From Laccaria trichodermophora (lineage: Eukaryota > Basidiomycota > Agaricomycetes > Agaricales > Hydnangiaceae): a DNA stretch of 64,000 nucleotides. This document shows, in pieces, positions 37,551 through 47,507 of the stretch; positions within the stretch are counted from its first letter, which is position 1, and the number at the start of each line of letters is the position of its first letter. The stretch covers positions 248,001-312,000 of the forward strand of contig JACTVC010000022.1 of assembly GCA_018417955.1 (NCBI GenBank), given 5' to 3'. The position numbers and the translations under genes are program-made. The notes under the pieces are model-generated. The model was not told where the DNA came from, did no database searches, and was given only the letters and a program-made list of their open reading frames with translations.

Positions 37551-39879
37551 CATCTTGAGCTTCTTCATCTAAACCTAAGTTTTCCTCCTCATCTTCATCT
37601 GATTTCTTCATCTCTTGTTTGCGGAGGACATACTTTGTGTGGTAGAACAGCATGGTGTGTAAAAACCAGTTAAAATTTCCAGGTGTCATACGTTTGAGAA
37701 TTGATTGATATCCACCAAGCCATGCATTAAGTTGTTCGCAAACCTAAATGAAATATAGTGTTGAGGTGAGATTGAATCAAAATAAAGTAATAAATACCTG
37801 TGTATTGAATGCTCGCTTCAAATATGCTTTACCATTCTTATCATATGCCATGACTACAAGGTTTGGAGCAGATCCATCTCCAGGTGAGGGATTACAATAT
37901 TTTCGGCATAGAAAATCTAACACCCGATGATTGATATAGTGGTAGGCATCCACAATAAATCGAGTAGTTTTTTTTCCAAATATCCCAACTTCCATTTGCT
38001 ACTGCAGTTGCAAACACTTGACAACCTTTATCAATACAAATATAATCAGGCCTTGATTCTTCTGTTGGATAAACTTTTCCTAGGAAGTTTAAAATATTTG
38101 TTGGTGATTCTGATTTATCAAACTTTGTCCAAGCAATAACGACACCACAAGGTGCACAGATAGTTTCAACACAATAGAATCTACCTGCACGAAAGTAATT
38201 GGGGGCTTCTTGTGGTTCTGCATTTGGAGCATCATGTTGTTGGGGATTTGGTCCTCTGCGATTTGGCTCCCAAGGATTATTTTCACCAGGGCGTTGTAAC
38301 ATCCGGCGGACTCCAGCTTGATTGTGGCGCTTGCTGTGCTTTGCATGTTTACGCCACTCTGGTTCGTGCTGTTGACATGCAAGTGTTCTTTCTACTCTTC
38401 TGTTATTACAACCACGAACCAAGCATTGAGAACCAAGAGCTAAGTGATGTATATCACACAGTGATCCACCACGAGAGTTAGACAGATCATTAGTGCAATT
38501 TTCATATGCACAGTGCTAAAAAGATTATTGTAAAAAAATGAACTTAGTAGAAAGAATCTAAAATTATTTACCTGAGGACCCATAACTATACCATCAAGAA
38601 CAACCATTCTTATATTTGGGGTATCATCAGTATCCATCTCATCATCTGAAGGGACCTGAGGTGCATCAATGTCCATTTCTTCAGGTGCTCCTTCCAAAGC
38701 AGGAATATCATCATCTGTGGCATCAACACCAACAACAGCTGCTGGATTATTGAAAACTACATCACTTGTCTCTTTGCGTTTTTGAGTGCATTCATCGCAT
38801 GCATGTTTCTCTGAAGCTCTAATAATTCCATCTTCTCCCAAAAGTGAAAATGCCTGGGTAGTAACTTCTTTGATGTTTAATCCATCATCAAATTCAGCAT
38901 CAATTCCAGATTCCTCAGCAATTGTACGAACAGATTGTTGAACAAATGCTTGCCAGACTTGAGCACGAGTAATTGAAATTTCTTTGGTTCCATGTGTATT
39001 ATTCCAGTACTCTGCAAATGCAGATGCTGAAGCATGGAAGTTATACATAGCATTTATGACTGCTGTTGCAAATAGACGATCAGCCCAGATTAATTGGCCA
39101 ATCTTCAAATATTTGGCTGAGTTGACATAGACTTGTTTTAAAGTATTTTGAACAGTCGATGTATCTTCAAATCTTTCATGATCAGCTGCATATAATGTTT
39201 TACAGCTCGGACATTTGCCAGTGAGCACAGGCACATGTCGGTTTACTGTCTGCCCTTTGATCAAAGTAACCAATGGTATGTCACGAGGTTTGGTGGATTG
39301 ACGCAATGATCTTGGACTACAGTCTAGAGTTTGACATGCAAATGAAGGTGGACAAATGACATAAGCTGGTTCAATCTTGCTATGTGACAGAGGGAGTAAT
39401 TTTCCTTTATAATTTCCCTCCTCATCAAATGTTGACAGTTTCAAACACCCAGCTAGCCTGTCAAGCTTTCCAGCAAGAAGGGAAACCTTTGTCTTTTGAT
39501 CTGGCTCTCGTGCAAGTTCATTCTCAGAGAATAAAGTTTCAGTTCTCTTATTTCCAAGTTTGTCCATTAGTGCAGTGCTTAGTGCAGTTATCCATCCTGT
39601 AACTTGGACTTTGTATTCATCACCATATATCCGCTGTTGTTGACGAAAATGAAGATTTAATAAATCTGGATTTTCAAATAAGGTGTATGAGACTGCAAGA
39701 ACAGTAGCCAAAGAAACATTGGACCCAAATATTGATTGTATAGTATCACTAAAAGTGCTGAATGGGATATTTGGGAAGGGACGTTGCACTAGAGGGGTAG
39801 CATATGTAGATGAAACTAGACAAGACCAGATAAAGAACCAGGCAAGAATCCAGTGCTGGCATACAAGAGATATAGCCAT
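37541..39879 (-). CDS. KDZ-type transposase with CxC5 and CxC6 cysteine clusters, frameshifted
   Basis: The probable start is ATG at 39877-39879 (MAISLVCQHW). The N-terminal half carries the CxC5-type cluster (FACQTLDCSP, GKCPSCKTLY, HACDECTQKRK). After a short intron comes the CxC6-type cluster (HCAYENCTND, SLCDIHH, QCLVRGCNNRR, LACQQHEPEW). These clusters are known partners of Kyakuja-Dileera-Zisupton transposases in fungi. The catalytic RNase-H-like core follows: YICIDKGCQV (first Asp), FIVDAYHYINHR (second Asp) and, after another intron, VCEQLNAWLGGY (Glu). The C-terminus is acidic and ends at the stop at 37541. A run of eight A (37968-37975) puts the reading frame off by one between the first and second Asp, so the copy is probably dead unless slippage or a sequencing error is involved. 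Confidence 0.8.
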
Positions 39880-39997
39880 TGTAACAAATATCAAAGTGGA
39901 TCTGAAGAAAAAAGTAAAACTACTGTACAAATCAGCTCATTCATGTCCCATGCATATTCTGAAATGAAAAAAAAGGGGAAAAAGTCACAAATCCTAC

Positions 39998-40205
39998 TTA
40001 CTCAGAAGCTTCATCATCCAAATACCTTCCCCTTGCCTGCCTCGACTTCTTGTGCTTTCTCTGCACTACTGGTTGATCTTTATCACGATTCTTCTTGGGA
40101 CTGTCTGGAGCTTTTCTCTTTCCCTTCAGATCACCACGCTTCTTCAACTCTCCCTCACGATCTTTTTTGTCAAGCCAGTTCTTCAGATCAGGAAAGCTCG
40201 GCACA
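39998..40205 (-). pseudogene. 3' fragment of element I gene 1
   Basis: An open frame starting near the element II boundary reads VPSFPDLKNWLDKKDREGE, continues with a very basic segment (KRKAPDSPKKNRDKDQ) and ends DDEASE-stop at 39998. It has no ATG of its own. It lies just upstream of the transposase gene on the same strand. I infer that it is the C-terminal end of the gene whose 5' part is at 60621-62476, because both are cut by element II and both belong to element I halves. Confidence 0.55.
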
Positions 40206-40486
40206 CGACTCACAAGTACTCATATGTTACATTATAGTTCAATGGTACTCCACATGGTCAATTGTACCTATGTACCATAGAGCTACCCCAATGGGGCCAA
40301 TGCTATCTAGACACTATTGAATAAAGTTGGGCCCAATGCATGCTTTTACCTTAAGGTGAGATAGTGTGGCCCAATTGTGAAATATCCCGCAACATTGGGC
40401 CCAATTGCTATTTAACATGTGATCATATGCCGGACCGACGAAAAAGTAGGCCGAAAGATACATCCGAAGACAGGGGAAGGTCACTA

Positions 40487-40745
40487 CTATGACACTGATT
40501 TCTCTGCCTTCTCAATCCTTGCTTTGATCCGAAGCTCCTCTTCCTTCAGCATGACCATAGTATCCAACTGCCTCAACTGATCCTCTATGTGTGCCATTGC
40601 CTCCAAAAGAGCATCTCAAGCTCTCAAACCCTCCTTGTATTCCCGATGCAATACCCTGTGGGCTATTCGGGCGTATTCCAGTGGATTGGTAAGTCTTCCC
40701 ACATCAGGCAACACAACATCAAAAAATGAGGCGATCTTCGGCTCA
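40487..40745 (-). pseudogene. C-terminal remnant of an element II gene
   Basis: On the minus strand one frame reads KIASFFDVVLPDVGRLTNPL, EYARIAHRVLHREYKEGLRA, a TGA, then DALLEAMAHIEDQLRQLD and a charged coiled-coil-like end (MVMLKEEELRIKARIEKAEK) to the stop at 40487. The single in-frame TGA probably replaces a Trp or Arg codon. This looks like the tail of a lost transposon protein, kept next to the left end while the rest was replaced by repeat arrays. Confidence 0.5.
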
Positions 40746-43165
40746 AATTGAAATCCGACATGTCAAAACCGAAGATTTCGTCAGCTGGTAGTGCTGAAAT
40801 CCCTCCAGAAATATTGTGTTGCCTGCTAAAGAATATGTGCACTCAACACATGTTAAAACCGAAGATTTTATCGGCTGGTAGTGCCGAAATACCTGCAGAA
40901 ATATTGTGTTGCCTCCCAAGGACTATGTGCACTCAATGGATGTAAAAACCAAAGATTTCATCGGCTGGTAGTGCCGAAATACCTCCAGAAATATTGTGTT
41001 GGCTCTCAGAGAATATGTGCACTCAACACATGTTAAAACCGAAGATTTTGTCAGGTGGTAGTGCCGAAGTAACTCCGGAAATATTGTGTTGCCTCTCAAA
41101 GAACATGTGCACTCAACACATGTTAAAACCGAAGGTTTTGTCAGCTGGTAGTGCCGAAGTACCTACGGGAATATTGTGTTGCCTCCCAGAAAATATGTGC
41201 ACTCAATAGATATTAAAACCGAAGATTTTGTTGGCTGGTAGTGCCGAAATACCTCTGGAAATATTGTGTTGCCTCCCAAAGACTATGTGCACTCAATACA
41301 TGTTAAAAGCGAAGATTTCGGCAGCTGGTTGAGGGATATTGTGTTGCCTCCTGGAAAATATGTGCATTCAACACATGTTAAAACCGAAGATTTCGTCCAC
41401 TGGTTGTGCTGAAGTACCTCCAGAAATATTGTGTTGGCTCTCAGAGAATATGTGCACTCAACACATGTTAAAACCGAAGATTTCATTGGCTGGTAGTGCC
41501 GAAATACCTGTGGAAATATTGTGTTGGCTCTTGGAGAATATGTGCACTCAACACATGTTAAAACCGAAGACTTTGTCAGCTGGTAGTGCTGAAGTACTGC
41601 CGGAAACATTGTGATTTTGTTGGCAGGTAGTGCCGAAGTACCTCCAGAAATATTGTGTTGCCTCTCAAAGAATATGTGCACTCAACACATGTTAAAGCCG
41701 AAGATTTTGTTGGCTCGTAATGCCGAAGTACCTCCGGGAATACTGTGTTGCCTCTCAGAAAATATGTGCACCAAATAGATATTAAAACCGAAGATTTCGT
41801 CGGCTGGTAGTGCCGAAGTACCTCCGGGAATATTGTGGTGCCTCCCAGAAAATATGTGCACTCCATAGATATTAATACCGAAGATTTCATCGGCCGGTTG
41901 TGCCAAAGTATCTCTGGAAATATTGTGTTGCCTCCCAAGGACTATGTGCACTCAATACATATAACCAAAGATTTCGTCGGCTCGTAGTGCCGAAGTACCT
42001 CCAGGAATATTGTGTTGCCTCCCAGAAAATATGTGCACCAAATAGATATTAAAACCGAAGATTTCGTCGGCTGGTAGTGCCGAAGTACCTCCGGAAATAT
42101 TGTGTTGCCTCCCAAGGACTATGTGCACTCAATACATATAACCAAAGATTTCGTCGGCTCGTAGTGCCGAAGTACCTCCAGGAATATTGTGTTGCCTCCC
42201 AGAAAATATGTGCACCAAATAGATATTAAAACCGAAGATTTCGTCGGCTGGTAGTGCCGAAGTACCTCCGGAAATATTGTGTTGCCTCCCAAGGACTATG
42301 TGCACTCAATACATATAACCAAAGATTTCGTCGGCTCGTAGTGCCGAAGTACCTCCAGGAATATTGTGTTGCCTCCCAGAAAATATGTGCACTCAATAGA
42401 TATCAAAATCGAAGATCTCGTCGGCTGGTAGTGCCGAAATACCTGTGGAAATATTGTGTTGGCTCTCGGAGAATATGTGCACTCAACACATGTTAAAACC
42501 AAAGATTTCGTCGGCTCTTAGTGCCGAAGTACCTCCGGTAATATTGTGTTGCCTCTCAAAGAATATGTGCACTCAACACATCTTAAAACCGAAGATTTTT
42601 CGTCGGCTCGTAGTGCCGAAGTACCTCCAGGAATATTGTGTTGCCTCCCAGAAAATATGTGCACTCAATAGATATCAAAATCGAAGATTTCGTCGGCTGG
42701 TAGTGCCGAAGTACCTCCGGAAATATTGTGTTGCCTCCCAAGGACTATGTGCACTCAATACATATAACCAAAGATTTCGTCGGCTCGTAGTGCCGAAGTA
42801 CCTCCAGGAATATTGTGTTGCCTCCCAGAAAATATGTGCACTCAATAGATATCAAAATCGAAGATCTCGTCGGCTGGTAGTGCCGAAATACCTGTGGAAA
42901 TATTGTGTTGCCTCTCAAAGAATATGTGCACTAAACAAATGTTAAAACCGAAGATTTCGTCGGCTTGTAGTGCCGAAGTACCTCCGGGAATATTGTGTTG
43001 CCTCCCAGAAAATATGTGCACTCCATAGATATTAATACCAAAGATTTCATCAGCTGGTTGTGCCGAAGTATCTCTGGAAATATTGTGTTGCCTACATGTT
43101 AAAACCGAAGGTTTCGGTGGCTGGCAATGCCAAAATACATCCGGGAATATTGTTTTGCTTCTCGG
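40745..43165 (+). repeat. 90-bp tandem repeat array, left arm
   Basis: About 27 units of 90 bp are present, for example AAACCGAAGATTTCGTCGGC, TGGTAGTGCCGAAGTACCTC and CGGAAATATTGTGTTGCCTC, then a variable link. Two link types alternate: ACTCAACACATGTTAAAACC and ACTCAATAGATATTAAAACC. Between about 41.95 and 42.85 kb, units carrying ATACATATAACC recur every 179 bases, a dimeric higher-order repeat. All six frames meet stops in some unit types, so the array is not coding. Confidence 0.92.
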
Positions 43166-44209
43166 AAAATATGTGCACCTTCACTAAGCCAAAGTAGCTG
43201 TGAAACCCAAAGCTTTCAGCTTCTGTTAGTGCCGAAATTCTTCTTTGATCTCCTGGAAACATTGTTTGACCTTCCGGGAACATTGTTTAACCGCCTGGGA
43301 ACATTGTTTGACCTTCCCGGAACCTTGTCTGACCATATACAACTGTTGTTTCACCTTCTGGGGAATATTCATACCCACCATCATCATTGGTTGATCTTCT
43401 GAGCCACCATGTAGTATAAAACAAATTGTTGAAAATTCACTCCAGTCAAGGTTATACATAACCTTTTGAGTTCACACACCGGATACATATCAATATGGTT
43501 GAACAGAAGTAAGTTGACCATCATTCTGAATCTGCTTGCAATTCCAGAAAAAGACTGGGGGGTAAGGGAGGGCATTCAATCTCTTTCTTGATCCATCAAT
43601 GCGTCAGTGAGCACTTACTCATCTTGTAGTATTATCATGAAATGCTTTCAAATCTCCAAAATTTGTCTGTCTTGACATTCATCTTTACACTGATCATGGA
43701 ATACAAGACAAGTATTTACTCAGTGACATATTGATTGATCAAGAAAAAGATGAATCAACTCTCTTACCCCCGTTTCAGTCTGCTGTTGCAGAATGATGGT
43801 TAATTTCCAGTTAAGTAACCTAACTTTCAAACACTAGTCAACATGCTTCTGTTGAATCGTATTCATACATATCTGGTATGTGAACTCAAAGCATTCTCCC
43901 CAGGTTATGTACAACCTCGACTGCGGTGGAAAAAACTTCAGTACAGTTTGTTTTACATGACATTGTGGCCCAGAAGATCAACAAATGATAATACTGGGTA
44001 TCTATATTCCGCAGAGGTGAAACAATGTTTCCAGACAGTGAAAGAATAGTAGTGTATGGTTAGACAATGTTCCTGGAAGGTCAAACAATGTTCCTGGAGG
44101 GTCAAACAATGTTCCCAGAGGGTCAAGCAATGTTTCCAGGAGATCAAAGAAGAATTTCGGCACTAACAGAAGCTGAAATCTTCAGGTTTCACAGCTACTT
44201 TGGCTTCTA
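43166..44209. repeat. Centre of the palindrome
   Basis: The central kilobase is itself an imperfect inverted repeat. The short motif GGGAACATTGTTTGACC is repeated at 43255-43335 and inverted at 44070-44140. The piece TGAGTTCACACACCGGATAC is mirrored at about 43865-43890. GACCATCATTCTG at about 43520 is mirrored near 43795. The turn-around, about 100 bp with no partner, lies near 43.62-43.72 kb. I see no gene. Confidence 0.75.
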
Positions 44210-46665
44210 GAGAGGCAACACAATATTTCCGGAGGTATTTCGGCACTACCAGCTGATGAAATCTTCGGTTTTAATATCTATTCAATGCACATAGTCTTTG
44301 GGAGGCAACACAATATTTCCAGAGGGATTTCGGCACTACGAGCTGATGAAATCTTCGGTTTTAACATGTGTTGAGTGCACATATTCTGTGGGAGGCAACA
44401 CAATGTTTCCGGAGGTATTTCGGCACTACCAGCCAACGAAATCTTCGGTTTTAATATCTATTAAGTGCACATATTTTCTGGGAGGCAACACAATATTCCC
44501 GGAGGTACTTCGGCACTACCAGCCGACGAAATATTCGGCTTTAACATGTGTTGAGTGCACATATTCTTTGAGAGGCAACACAATATTTCCGGAGGTATTT
44601 CGGCACTACGAACCGACGAAACCTTTGGTTTTAAGATGTGTTGAGTGCACATATTCTTTGAGAGGCAACACAATATTTCCGGAGGGATTTCGGCACTACC
44701 AGCCGACGAAATCTTCGGTTTTAATATCTATCGAGTGCACATAGTCCTTGGGAGGCAACACAATATTTCCGGAGGTATTTCGGCACTACCAACCGACGAA
44801 ACCTTCGGTTTTAAGATGTGTTGAGTGCACATATTCTTTGAGAGGCAACACAATATTTCCGGAGGTATTTCGGCACTACCAGCCGACGAAATCTTCCATT
44901 TTAATATCTATTGAGTGCACATAGTCCTTAGGAGGCAACACAATATTTCCGAAGGTATTTCGGCACTACGAACCGACGAAACCTTCGGTTTTAAGATGTG
45001 TTGAGTGCACATATTCTTTGAGAGGCAACACAATATTTCCGGAGGGATTTCGGCACTACCAGCCGACGAAATCTTCGGTTTTAATATCTATCGAGTGCAC
45101 ATAGTCCTTGGGAGGCAACACAATATTTCCAGAGATACTTTGGCACAACCAGCCGATGAAATCTTCGGTATTAATATCTATGGAGTGCACATATTTTCTG
45201 GGAGGCAACACAATATTCCCGGAGGTACTTCGGCACTACCAGCCGACGAAATATTCAGCTTTAACATGTGTTGAGTGCACATATTCTTTGAGAGGCAACA
45301 CAATATTTCCGGAGGTATTTCGGCACTACCAGCCGACGAAATCTTCGGTTTTAATATCTATTGAGTGCACATAGTCCTTAGGAGGCAACACAATATTTCC
45401 GGAGGTATTTCGGCACTACGAACCGACGAAACCTTTGGTTTTAAGATGTGTTGAGTGCACATATTCTTTGAGAGGCAACACAATATTTCCGGAGGGATTT
45501 CGGCACTACCAGCCGACGAAATCTTCGGTTTTAATATCTATCGAGTGCACATAGTCCTTGGGAGGCAACACAATATTTCCGGAGGTATTTCGGCACTACC
45601 AACCGACGAAACCTTCGGTTTTAAGATGTGTTGAGTGCACATATTCTTTGAGAGGCAACACAATGTTACCGGAGGTATTTCGGCATTACCAGCCGATGAA
45701 ATCTTCGGTTTTAATATCTATTGAGTGCACATAGTCCTTGGGAGGCAACACAATATTTCCGGAGGTACTTCGGCACTACCAGCGGACGAAATCTTCGGTT
45801 TTAACATGTGTTGAGTGCACATATTCTCCGAGAGCCAACACAATATTTCCGGAGGTATTTCGGCACTACCAGCCGACGAAATCTTCGATTTTGATATCTA
45901 TTGAGTGCACATATTTTCTGGGAGGCAACACAATATTCCTGGAGGTACTTCGGCACTACGAGCCGACGAAATCTTTGGTTTTTATATCTGTTGAGTGCAC
46001 ATAGTCCTTGGGAGGCAACACAATATTTCCGGAGGTATTTCGGCACTACCAACCGATGAAACCTTCGGTTTTAAGATGTGTTGAGTGCACATATTCTTTG
46101 AGAGGCTACACAATATTTCTGGAGGTATTTCGGCACTACCAGCCGATGAAATCTTCGGTTTTAACATGTGTTGAGTGCACATATTCTCCGAGAGCCAACA
46201 CAATATTTCCACAGGTATTTCGGCATTACCAGCCGACAAAATCTTCGATTTTGATATCTATTGAGTGCACATATTTTCTGGCAGGCAACACAATATTCCT
46301 GGAGGTACTTCGGCACTACAAGCCGACGAAATCTTTGGTTTTTATATGTATTGAGTGCACATAGTCCTTGGGAGGCAACACAATATTTCCGGAGGTATTT
46401 CGGCACTACGAACCGACGAAATCTTCGGTTTTAACATGTGTTGAGTGGACATATTCTCTGAGAGCCAACACAATATTTCCGGAGGTACTTCCGCACTACA
46501 AGCCGACGAAATCTTTGGTTTTTATATGTATTGAGTGCACATAGTCCTTGGGAGGCAACACAATATTTCCGGAGGGATTTCGGCACAACCAGCCAACAAA
46601 ATCTTCGGTTTTTATATCTATTGAGTGCACATAGTCTTTGGGAGGCAACACAATATTCCAGGAGG
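44210..46665 (-). repeat. 90-bp tandem repeat array, right arm
   Basis: About 27 units of the same 90-bp repeat are present in the opposite orientation (GAGGCAACACAATATTTCC, GGAGGTATTTCGGCACTACC, AGCCGACGAAATCTTCGG and so on). Units with GTGCACATAGTCCTTGGG and with GTGCACATATTCTTTGAG alternate in patches. The last 900 bases (45771-46665) are repeated in inverse order at 63106-64000 without a length change. Confidence 0.92.
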
Positions 46666-46975
46666 TATTGACCGTTAAATGCAAAGAAAGTGTCCTTGAT
46701 ACAGCATGCCTCATGCTATCTATGCATCCAGGGTGGCTGTTGTATGTCCGGCTGTTATCTTTAACCCAAAATGAATTCAAGCAATTAACAAGATTTCAGG
46801 CTGATATGGAAATATTGATTTATGGCCTGCATATGTGCTACCGACAGTATTTGCAATATGTATCCCATTTTGTGCCGGAGGTGATGTCATCGGCCCGGAC
46901 TGTGGCTAGACAGGGTTTGCCAGGGTTAGGGTTATGGTTCCGCCGGATTCGGCATTTGTTACACTGAGCATTGGG
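46666..46975 (-). pseudogene. Cys-motif remnant at the right end of element II
   Basis: On the minus strand a frame reads QCNKCRIRRNHNPNPGKPCL ... TKWDTYCKYCR-stop: a CxxC pair, then a CxxC pair 30 residues on, like a small zinc-binding module. I infer that this is the N-terminal relic of the gene whose tail is at 40487-40745, since both read in the same direction across the element. The plus strand also has an open frame (LTVKCKESVLDTACLML and on). Which is real is not settled. Confidence 0.35.
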
Positions 46976-47507
46976 CCCAACAATGCAGTATAGCCTAATT
47001 AATATCCTTGCAATATTGGGCCCAACCTTGGCTGTTGGGAGTTTAACATGGGTCTCAATTGGGCCCAATGGGCCCAATTCATTTTGTGTATCCCTCATTC
47101 GGCCCAATTATGCTTCTCATAGTTTTGTTATGTTGGCCCCAACAATGCCCGCTTAATGTCTCACAGACATTGGGCCAAACTATGGCCGAATGGTGTCAAC
47201 TACGATTGGGCCCATTGGGGTAGCCCTATGGTCCATTGGACAATTGACCATGTGAACTACTATGGTCCCATTGGGTATCTACTGAATGCCCTGACTTACC
47301 TTGATTGCGGTCCAATCGTCGAGAACGGGTCGTCGACTTCTTGCTGTTCATGTACGCTTGTGGCTGGATTTTGCAGTGGTTGTTACGGGTAAGGTTATGG
47401 GACAAATTCCAGTCGTCGGAGTTGACGTCCTCGGAACGACGTCCGAACCTGACTCCGACTCCCATCACGAAAAATATGTAAATCGCGTCCTCCCACCAAA
47501 ACATCCC

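Larger units (their letters stand above)
37229..40205 (-). mobile_element. Element I (KDZ-type DNA transposon), distal half
   Basis: The outer end at 37229 reads GACAGTACTTTACAGTGCCCC and matches GAGGTCTTATCAGTGCCCC at 58917. Both are followed by TTCCTGCAGG and clusters of GGAAT / ATTCC motifs (37250-37412). This half holds the transposase gene (37541-39879) and the 3' end of the element's first gene (39998-40205). It is then cut by element II at about 40.2 kb. TSD copy GCAAAG lies outside at 37223-37228. The other half is at 58917-62476 in opposite orientation. Confidence 0.78.
40203..47294. mobile_element. Element II, 7.1-kb palindromic (foldback) DNA element
   Basis: The right end (to 47294) read inward is TCAGGGCATTCAGTAGATAC, then CACATGGTCAATTGTCC and GGGCTACCCCAATGGGCCCA. 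The left end near 40.2 kb is a diverged inverted copy (CACATGGTCAATTGTACC, GAGCTACCCCAATGGGGCCA). Both ends carry several TTGGGCCCAA palindromes. The body is two opposed arrays of a 90-bp repeat around an inverted-repeat centre near 43.67 kb. An identical right end is at 62477. The exact left terminus is uncertain by a few tens of bases. Confidence 0.8.

Noticed and set aside
40750..46660. CRISPR-like array (regular repeats)
   Set aside because: The repeat is a contiguous 90-bp tandem without unique spacers, and the genome is eukaryotic.
40748..46780. Long open frames (80-166 codons) through the 90-bp repeats on both strands, which might encode a repeat protein
   Set aside because: Ninety is a multiple of three, so frames stay open within unit types, but each frame meets stops in other unit types and most lack a real ATG. 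The arrays are better read as satellite DNA.
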